A stretch of DNA of 5,346 bases from NCBI GenBank assembly GCA_031262005.1, contig JAISIO010000054.1:1-5346 (forward strand), read 5' to 3'. Source of the DNA: Bacteroidales bacterium (GTDB lineage Bacteria > Bacteroidota > Bacteroidia > Bacteroidales > UBA1715). The translations under genes were made by a program, and so were the position numbers. Below the pieces are notes generated by a model. That model saw only the letters and a program-made list of their open reading frames with translations, was not told where the DNA came from and ran no database searches. This document shows positions 1-5,346 of this stretch, one piece after another (position 1 is the stretch's first letter; each line of letters opens with the position of its first letter).

Positions 1-3000
1 CGTGCCGTGAAAGAAACCGATGGTTTATGGAATTTCAACGCTATGCTTACAAAGCTCTTTTCTGACACTACTTCCAAGGGCTGGAAAGTTGCCATTGAAC
101 AAATTGATATTCAAAATTCTAAACTGATATTGCTCAATAAAACCACGTCTATATCGCAGGGGTTTGGTGTAGATTTCAATAATCTTGCAATTGACAATTT
201 TAACTGCAACATTAGTTTGTTGCATACATTGAAAGGGGGAGGAGTGGAGTTTTCTCTCAATAGTATGCAAGGCTTGGAACAAAGCGGTTTTGAATTGAAA
301 CAATTACAATCGCAGGTGTACTTTGATGGAACAAAAATAGATTTGCAAAATATTGATTTACAAACAAATAATTCACGTGTTATAGTGCCGCATTTACGCT
401 TTGCATTTAACTCGTTCAGCAGTTTTTCTAATTTTTTGAATGAAGTTATAATCACTTCAACTATTGAGCAATCAACCGTTGCGTTCTCCGATATTGCTTA
501 TTTTGCTCCATCGCTGGAATATGTGCCCTATACTATTTCAATAGAAGGTTCTGTACAAGGAACAGTTGCCGATTTTAAAGCTCGGAATTTGACAATTGCA
601 ACAGGGCGTCATACCCGTTTTTCCGGAAATGTGGAATGTAGCGGTTTACCGAATGTTAATGAAACCTATTTATACGTGCAATCGCAGTCATTGGAAACTT
701 CCTATTCCGATATTGCGCAGTTTCGCCTGCCGCCTTTCAATGTTCACAAATTTGTGAATGTACCGCCACTTGTTCGGCATTTGTCGTATATTAACTACAA
801 AGGAAATTTTTCCGGATTTTTTACCGATTTTGTTGCTTACGGAACATGGAATACAAATCTTGGAAATTTCAAAACCGATATTTCTCTTGCTAAAAAAGCC
901 GATCAACATATAGAATATTCGGGGAAAATTCAAACTTCTTCGTTTGATGTTGGCACTTTACTTAGTGCACGAACAATGCTTAATCGAGTGAATATGTCAA
1001 TTAGTACTAAAGGTAGCGTACGCAATGCAAAATACATTACAGGTAAAGTAACGGGAACAATACAAAACATTGATTTCAACCAATATACCTATTCTAATAT
1101 TGAATTAAGCGGGCATTATACCAACCGAAAATACGACGGACATTTTGCGATAAACGACCCGAATGTGCTGATGGATTTTTCGGGTTTACTCGACTTTACC
1201 GACACGGTTCCCGTATTTCAATTTGAAACCACCGTTGAACACGCACACTTATTTCCGTTGAATTTTCACCCAAGCGATACTACGGCGCAAATTTCGCTGC
1301 AACTTGCAGTAAATTCCAATGGAATAGAACTCGATAAATTGAATGGCGAGATTGATATACAAGATTTTGCATATTCGGGTAGTATTGGTAAATATGAAAC
1401 CGATAATATGCATATACAACTCGATAACAATCAACAAAATAGACACTTTGATGTGCAGTCGGATTTGTTTGATTTATCATTCCAAGGCTTTGGTAATTAT
1501 ACGGAATTACCGGCGTATATGTATGATTTTCTGCGAAGTTACATTCCTTCGTTGCCGGAACGTTTTAACAATACCAAACGGACACTTGCTCCGCAATGTA
1601 ACGCACAGATCAGAATAAAGGAGCTTAATAATTTTTTGCAAGTGGCAGTACCACATCTTTCTATAGCTCCGCAGTCAACTATCGAGTTTTCGTTCGATGA
1701 CGTTAATAAGCACTTTGATTTTCATTCTAAAATTCCTTTTGCAAGTTATAAGACAATACAATTTCACAATATTGATGTACGGAGTAACAACGACAACAAA
1801 GAAATAAGAACGACTATTGATGTGAATTGTGATTCGTTCGCTCAAGTAACATTTAACAATCGCATAGAGCGCGATAGTGCTTTCTCGCACATCGTGTGGC
1901 AGACCACCAATTCAGTTCGCACCGAAGGCGAACTTTTTGTGAATGGTTGTTTTAAAAAATCGTTGCAAGCATTTTCCCCTACGATTGATCTTGATGTGCA
2001 ACCCGGACAGCTTTTAATTGCCGATACACTATGGACTATTGCTAAATCGCACATTGCAATTAAAGATGGCGAAGTTTCTATAAAACATTTGGCAGTACAC
2101 AAAGATATTCAGTCGATTACAATACATGGCGATATCTCAAAAGAACCTCAGAAACGATTGAGTATAACACTTGATAATTTTAATATGAACAATACGTCCC
2201 AATTTTTGGCAAATCCACAAATCCAACTCGAAGGACTTGTCTCGGGAACAATTGAAGCTCGTGATTTGTTCAATAAACGTAGGGTGTACCTGAATATTCA
2301 GTCGCCTGAATTGCGCCTCAATGGGCATTTATTGGGGCAATTGAATGCTCGTAGCCGTTTGTTGCCCAATCAAAATGCGCTTGCCGTTAATTTTTCGCTT
2401 ATGCAAAACGATGCAGGCATTGCAGTGCAAGGAAACTATAATTTTGACACTGAAGCCACAAATTTTGATATTAATCTCAATACCATTGATTTGCGAGCGT
2501 TTCAAGTGTTCTTAAACGGTGTTTTGAACAATATACAGGGTATGGTTGACGGAAATATTCGTATGGCAGGAAAACTCAAGCAACTGGAATTTGACGGTGC
2601 TTTGAAAATTCAAAATACTTCGTTCACCGTGGATTATACCAAAGTTCCGTACACATTGAATAGTGATGTGCACATAAGCGGCACACAGTTTACATTTGCC
2701 AACGCACACCTGACAGATACACTGAACAATACGGGCACATTGCAAGGATATATTGATTTGAAAGCACTTGCAAATCCACGTTATGTGCTGAATATTCGTA
2801 CTCCCAAATTGCTTCTTGCAGATATAAAAGAGAACCAGAATAATGTGTTTTACGGCAAAATTATGTATAAAGGAAGTGTAGGTATTGATGGAAACATGAA
2901 CGGTATCCAAATCAATGGCGTGGGCGAAACGCTCAATTCGAGCGAGGTTAATTTGCCTTTAACAAGTTCGGAATTGACCCAACAAGATTTCTTGCGATTT

Positions 3001-4077
3001 GCCGACACCACAACGCAGACTGTTGTGGTTCCGGTTGCTACAGCTTCAACATTTACTCCCGAAATGAATTTGAATGTGCGAGTAACTCCGCAAACTATTG
3101 TTCGCATAATTTTTGATAAACGAGTGGGGGATATTATTCGAGTGCAAGGAACAAGCAATTTGCAACTCAAGCTTGATAAGCAAAGTAACTTCACTATATT
3201 CGGCGAATATGCCATGAGCGAAGGAACATATTTATTTACGCTTCGTAATTTGATTAACAAACTATTTGTTATTCAACCAAACGGGCGCATTGTGTTCAAC
3301 GGCGACCCGCTTGCAGCGCAAATGGATCTTACGGCACACTACGAATTAAAAGCATCGCCGCAACCGATAATGACAGATACAAATTACAGACGAACACTGG
3401 TAACATGTGAAATTAATTTGACAGATGATCTGCTGAGTCCCGATATTACTTACAATATTTTAGTCCCCTCGAGTTCGCAGGTGCAAGATGTAATAGATAT
3501 GATGAATATGGAACAAAAAAATATGCAGTTTTTATCGCTACTGCTTATGAATAGTTTCTTTACTCCAACAGATGCCTCTCAGAGTATTAACGCCAATGCT
3601 TCACTTGAAGTGCTTTCCAATCAGTTGAATAATATACTTTCGCAAATGAACTTGCCTGTGGATGTGGGGGTAAACATTCGTGGAAGCGATGCGAGTAGCG
3701 ATGCTAAAGAATTTGAATTAGAACTATCTCGTGCTTTGTTCAATAACCGGGTGCTGGTTAATGTAAATAGTTATTCCGATTTTGGCGGCACAGCTGCTAC
3801 AACCAATCAAAATAGTGATTTCGCAGGTGATGTAAGCGTGGAGTTGAAGCTTAATGAACAAGGAACGTTTAGAATAAAAGGGTTTTCGCGCTCAAACAAC
3901 AATCCTTTGAAAGAAACTCGCGATAATACGCAAGGAATCAGTTTGTTTTACACCAAAGAATTCAACACGTGGCGAGAATTTTTCCGTCGCCGAAAAGCCC
4001 AGCAACAGCAACTACCTCCTAAAAAAAGTGATGAAACGAATAATAACGATGATGATACAACCGATGATGCGGAATAG
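1..4077 (+). CDS. tamB: TamB-family translocation/assembly module protein (DUF490 C-terminus), 5'-truncated by the window edge
   Basis: Residues are numbered from the codon at nt 7. The frame is open from base 1, and the text there (ETDGLWNFNAML) reads as mid-domain AsmA/TamB sequence, so the GTG at nt 7 is not taken as a start; the missing N-terminus should hold the inner-membrane anchor. No transmembrane segment is visible in the rest, which is almost all alternating beta-strand sequence, as expected of the long lipid-lined groove of TamB. Recognisable Bacteroidota TamB landmarks are two SDIA.F segments (161-166, 234-239), KGNFSGFFTDFVAYG (265-279), ADTLW (672-676), and the C-terminal DUF490 part: MNLNVRVTP (1020-1028), GDIIRVQGTSNL (from 1041), GTYLFTL (from 1073), NGDP (1098-1101), ELSRALFNNRVLVNV, AGDVSVEL (1273-1280) and a final QGISLFYTKEF strand. 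A 30-residue Gln-rich then Asn/Asp-rich tail (1327-1356) ends the protein. Known family role: spanning the periplasm, delivering outer-membrane proteins with a TamA-type partner and/or moving phospholipids. Family assignment is firm; substrate is unknown. Confidence 0.93.
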   Translation, partial: RAVKETDGLWNFNAMLTKLFSDTTSKGWKVAIEQIDIQNSKLILLNKTTSISQGFGVDFNNLAIDNFNCNISLLHTLKGGGVEFSLNSMQGLEQSGFELKQLQSQVYFDGTKIDLQNIDLQTNNSRVIVPHLRFAFNSFSSFSNFLNEVIITSTIEQSTVAFSDIAYFAPSLEYVPYTISIEGSVQGTVADFKARNLTIATGRHTRFSGNVECSGLPNVNETYLYVQSQSLETSYSDIAQFRLPPFNVHKFVNVPPLVRHLSYINYKGNFSGFFTDFVAYGTWNTNLGNFKTDISLAKKADQHIEYSGKIQTSSFDVGTLLSARTMLNRVNMSISTKGSVRNAKYITGKVTGTIQNIDFNQYTYSNIELSGHYTNRKYDGHFAINDPNVLMDFSGLLDFTDTVPVFQFETTVEHAHLFPLNFHPSDTTAQISLQLAVNSNGIELDKLNGEIDIQDFAYSGSIGKYETDNMHIQLDNNQQNRHFDVQSDLFDLSFQGFGNYTELPAYMYDFLRSYIPSLPERFNNTKRTLAPQCNAQIRIKELNNFLQVAVPHLSIAPQSTIEFSFDDVNKHFDFHSKIPFASYKTIQFHNIDVRSNNDNKEIRTTIDVNCDSFAQVTFNNRIERDSAFSHIVWQTTNSVRTEGELFVNGCFKKSLQAFSPTIDLDVQPGQLLIADTLWTIAKSHIAIKDGEVSIKHLAVHKDIQSITIHGDISKEPQKRLSITLDNFNMNNTSQFLANPQIQLEGLVSGTIEARDLFNKRRVYLNIQSPELRLNGHLLGQLNARSRLLPNQNALAVNFSLMQNDAGIAVQGNYNFDTEATNFDINLNTIDLRAFQVFLNGVLNNIQGMVDGNIRMAGKLKQLEFDGALKIQNTSFTVDYTKVPYTLNSDVHISGTQFTFANAHLTDTLNNTGTLQGYIDLKALANPRYVLNIRTPKLLLADIKENQNNVFYGKIMYKGSVGIDGNMNGIQINGVGETLNSSEVNLPLTSSELTQQDFLRFADTTTQTVVVPVATASTFTPEMNLNVRVTPQTIVRIIFDKRVGDIIRVQGTSNLQLKLDKQSNFTIFGEYAMSEGTYLFTLRNLINKLFVIQPNGRIVFNGDPLAAQMDLTAHYELKASPQPIMTDTNYRRTLVTCEINLTDDLLSPDITYNILVPSSSQVQDVIDMMNMEQKNMQFLSLLLMNSFFTPTDASQSINANASLEVLSNQLNNILSQMNLPVDVGVNIRGSDASSDAKEFELELSRALFNNRVLVNVNSYSDFGGTAATTNQNSDFAGDVSVELKLNEQGTFRIKGFSRSNNNPLKETRDNTQGISLFYTKEFNTWREFFRRRKAQQQQLPPKKSDETNNNDDDTTDDAE

Positions 4078-4177
4078 GTCGGTGCAAAGTTCGTGGATTA
4101 TAAGGATAGATTGTCGGAAAGATTCGGTAGATTTTTATCGAAAAAAGCAAGAGAATCAGCAGTTTTATTCCAGACTT
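4078..4177. other. Short convergent intergenic gap between tamB and the BFN gene
   Basis: This is 100 bp between two converging stop codons. It holds no open frame of note, no RNA gene that I recognise and no GC-rich hairpin followed by a T-run on either strand. The only secondary-structure candidates are very weak A/T stems, for example TTTTT/AAAAA at 4132-4145 around an ATCG loop, and ACTT/AAGT at 4174-4185 followed by T7 at 4190-4196. Where transcription ends for either gene cannot be told from the sequence. Confidence 0.6.
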
Positions 4178-4750
4178 TTACAAGTTGCGTTTTTTTAATT
4201 CATCACGTATAAGCGAAGCCCGTTCATAATCTTCGTTATTAATGGCTATTTGCAACAAATCTTGCAATTCGGTGTTGTCTTTCATTGTAAATTCCGATTC
4301 TTCGGTCTCGTCTGCCGTATCGTCTGCACTTTCAGATTGTGCTTCAATATCTATTCCTGCTCGGTCGACCACTGATTGTTCTGCATAAATAGGGCATTTG
4401 AAACGAATGGCTAAAGCAACAGCATCGCTTGTTCGAGAATCTAATTCTATGCGAACATCGTGTTGCTGTGCCACTATTTTGGAATAAAAAATTCCTTCTT
4501 GCAACTTGTAAATATATACTTCGGTCAGTGTAATATCAAATTTGCTTGCCAAACTGTAAAATAAATCGTGTGTCAGTGGACGAGGAGCATGTAAATTTTC
4601 TATTTCCATAGCAATTGCTTGTGCTTCTACACCACCTATAATAATGGGTATGCGCCGTGTTCCCGCACTTTCGGCAAGTATAAGCACGTATGCGTTGTCC
4701 TGCATTTTGCTGAATGAAAGTCCTGCTATGTGTAATTTTATTTTTGTCAT
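4178..4750 (-). CDS. Bifunctional nuclease family (BFN/DUF151) protein with C-terminal UVR motif
   Basis: This is a complete 190-residue protein. The BFN domain covers about residues 1-133, with the family landmarks RRIPIIIGGVEAQAIA (32-47), RPLTHDLF (57-64), a GIFYSKI strand (86-92) and the ELDSRTSDAVALAIR block (102-116), followed by PIYAEQ. An acidic Ser/Thr/Glu/Asp linker (about 136-160) leads to a UvrB/UvrC motif, LQDLLQIAINNEDYERASL (162-180) plus IRDELKKR, a short helical hairpin used for protein contacts in UvrB and UvrC. No signal peptide or membrane segment is seen, so it should be cytoplasmic. The family is named for reported RNase and DNase activity of a plant member, while most bacterial members are uncharacterised; whether this one cleaves nucleic acid is inference. 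The start is set at the ATG at 4750: an in-frame ATG 30 bp upstream (4780) would add a hydrophobic stretch not expected in the family and lies upstream of the -7 promoter element. The gene converges with tamB and diverges from the next gene. Confidence 0.93.
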   Translation of the reverse strand: MTKIKLHIAGLSFSKMQDNAYVLILAESAGTRRIPIIIGGVEAQAIAMEIENLHAPRPLTHDLFYSLASKFDITLTEVYIYKLQEGIFYSKIVAQQHDVRIELDSRTSDAVALAIRFKCPIYAEQSVVDRAGIDIEAQSESADDTADETEESEFTMKDNTELQDLLQIAINNEDYERASLIRDELKKRNL

Positions 4751-4767
4751 CTGAAAAATAATTGTTC

Positions 4768-4797
4768 CAAAGATAAACATTAATTGATAATTAACAA
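4768..4797 (-). promoter_or_regulatory. Bacteroidota-type promoter of the BFN-UVR gene
   Basis: Read on the minus strand, TTG (4797-4795) is followed after exactly 19 nt by TATCTTTG (4775-4768). This fits the Bacteroidota consensus of a TTG-containing -33 element and a TAnnTTTG -7 element. Transcription would begin a few bases past the G at 4768, leaving a leader of roughly a dozen bases before the ATG at 4750. The 19-nt spacer contains a perfect inverted repeat (4780-4794). The match was made by eye; no start-site data are available. Confidence 0.68.
4780..4794. repeat. Perfect A/T inverted repeat inside the BFN promoter spacer
   Basis: TTAATT-GAT-AATTAA is a palindrome with 6-bp arms and a 3-bp centre. 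It fills most of the 19-nt spacer between the -33 and -7 elements of the leftward promoter. The position would suit a repressor or activator site, but arms made only of A and T in an AT-rich intergenic region can arise by chance. Confidence 0.4.
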
Positions 4798-4799
4798 CC

Positions 4800-4827
4800 G
4801 ACAGTGAACAATATTATTGTGGACAGT
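4800..4827. repeat. Palindrome ACAAT-ATT-ATTGT bracketed by a GACAGT direct repeat
   Basis: A 13-bp palindrome with 5-bp arms (4808-4820) lies between two identical GACAGT hexamers (4800-4805 and 4822-4827). It sits just upstream of the -33 element of the leftward BFN promoter and about 60 bp upstream of the -7-like element of the rightward gene. It could be a regulator binding site shared by the divergent genes, but no regulator family is recognised and the function is a guess. Confidence 0.3.
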
Positions 4828-4888
4828 TCTAAAAATATCAATTTTCAATTTTCCATTAACTAACTATCCGTAGTGTATAATTAATTTG

Positions 4889-4896
4889 TATTTTTG
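4889..4896 (+). promoter_or_regulatory. Putative -7 element (TAnnTTTG) for the rightward DUF6913-like gene
   Basis: TATTTTTG matches TAnnTTTG exactly, and its last base is only 4 nt before the ATG at 4901. No TTG was found at the usual 17-23 nt upstream spacing, so the -33 half is poor or absent. If this element is used, transcription would start at or next to the first ATG, giving a leaderless or nearly leaderless message, or favouring the second in-frame ATG at 4910. Confidence 0.42.
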
Positions 4897-4900
4897 CACC

Positions 4901-5346
4901 ATGAGTAACATGAATTTCTTTCAAGAGCGATTAGGTCGCTATTTCTTACAATTACGCAAAAAAAAAACAAAGCGAAAACTGCACCTCAACACGTTCGATA
5001 CGGCGCAGAGCATAGCTATTATATATAATAACACCGACAAACTAAGCGTTCAAAAAACAGAACATTTTGCTGCGGAAATTGCACAATCACACGCTGGTAC
5101 AAAAATTTCAATCGTAGGATTTAGTGCCAACACTACTACTAAACAAATACACAAAACCGACGTTTTTTTTAACACCACCATTACAAAAAACGATTTTACA
5201 TGGTACGGAACAGTGAAAAACGAAAGCCTCGAAAAATTTATAAAAACCCCCTTCGATATACTCATAGATTTGAGCATGGAACAATGTTTTGCCCTTGAAT
5301 ATATTGTGCAACTTTCTCACGCTACATTTAAAATAGGACGGCTCAA
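4901..5346 (+). CDS. DUF6913-like protein of unknown function, 3'-truncated by the window edge
   Basis: A frame of 148 codons is open from the ATG at 4901 to the end of the window with no stop. It begins with a basic segment (RLGRYFLQLRKKKTKRK, from residue 10), then TAQSIAIIYN (34-43), a GTKISIVGFS strand (66-75), the KNDFTWYG block (96-103) and FDILIDLSMEQCFALEYI (118-135), ending near HATFKIGR (140-147). The layout (a basic start, an S-I-G/A-I strand, a D.NWYG-like motif, then a FD.LIDLS...CF.L.YI.. segment and K.GR) resembles what I recall of DUF6913, a small Bacteroidota family without known function. No signal peptide or transmembrane helix is evident. The alternative start at 4910 (MNFF) would remove three residues and fits family members that begin with MN. 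The reading frame contains runs of ten A (4958-4967) and eight T (5163-5170). The family name comes from memory of the motifs and should be treated as probable; that it is a real gene is firmer. Confidence 0.72.
   Translation, partial: MSNMNFFQERLGRYFLQLRKKKTKRKLHLNTFDTAQSIAIIYNNTDKLSVQKTEHFAAEIAQSHAGTKISIVGFSANTTTKQIHKTDVFFNTTITKNDFTWYGTVKNESLEKFIKTPFDILIDLSMEQCFALEYIVQLSHATFKIGRL

Noticed and set aside
7..9. GTG as the start codon of the TamB protein.
   Set aside because: The frame stays open to base 1 and the protein at this point is already mid-domain; no membrane anchor or signal sequence follows.
1343..1618. A 91-codon plus-strand frame inside tamB.
   Set aside because: It is an out-of-frame reading of the TamB gene with no family resemblance and no separate promoter.
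2850..3260. A 136-codon minus-strand frame, and other minus-strand frames opposite tamB.
   Set aside because: They lie wholly inside a strongly supported TamB coding frame, show no recognisable domain, and have biased Cys/Ile-rich composition typical of antisense readings.
4097..4137. Repeated AGATT-containing words (TAGATTGTCGG, AAGATTCGG, TAGATTTT) as a possible repeat array.
   Set aside because: The copies are short, unevenly spaced and imperfect, with no conserved unit, so they do not exceed chance in this composition.
4132..4146. TTTTT-ATCG-AAAAA stem in the convergent gap, considered as a bidirectional terminator.
   Set aside because: Five A-T pairs alone are too weak, and the pattern is expected by chance in AT-rich sequence.
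4173..4196. Possible intrinsic terminator for tamB: ACTT/AAGT hairpin, then GCG and T7.
   Set aside because: The stem has only 4 pairs (5 with a G-U wobble), it is AT-rich, and the T-run does not directly follow it. The T7 is also explained by lysine codons of the opposite-strand BFN gene.
5050..5320. Two overlapping minus-strand frames of 75 and 70 codons near the right end.
   Set aside because: Both are antisense to the DUF6913-like frame, which has recognisable motifs and a start near a promoter-like element; the antisense frames have neither.

Overview
This window looks like AT-rich chromosomal DNA from a member of the Bacteroidota. The evidence is two gene 5' regions carrying the TAnnTTTG type of -7 promoter element used in this phylum, the absence of Shine-Dalgarno-like leaders, and three protein families typical of it: a very long TamB-like protein, a BFN (bifunctional nuclease) plus UVR protein, and a DUF6913-like protein. 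I cannot name a genus. Nothing suggests a mobile element, phage, CRISPR array or horizontally acquired island. It reads as ordinary housekeeping chromosome.

Layout. Positions 1-4077 (+) hold the C-terminal 1358 codons of a TamB-family protein whose N-terminus, including any membrane anchor, lies upstream of the window. A 100-bp convergent gap follows (4078-4177), with no convincing terminator. Positions 4178-4750 (-) encode a 190-residue protein with an N-terminal BFN/DUF151 domain and a C-terminal UvrB/UvrC (UVR) motif. Positions 4751-4900 are a divergent promoter region with a well-formed Bacteroidota promoter for the BFN gene, a -7-like element for the rightward gene, and short palindromes. 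From 4901 (+) to the window end runs an open, 3'-truncated frame of 148 codons that resembles the DUF6913 family.

Functionally, TamB acts in the cell envelope (outer-membrane protein or phospholipid delivery). The BFN-UVR protein is cytoplasmic and probably linked to nucleic acids. The third protein is of unknown function. The three do not form an obvious pathway: tamB and the BFN gene converge, and the BFN gene and the third gene diverge, so at least three transcription units are represented.

I found no previously undescribed system. The points most worth a second look are the promoter-defined start of the BFN gene, the possibly leaderless start and ten-A tract of the third gene, and the palindromes in the divergent regulatory region.
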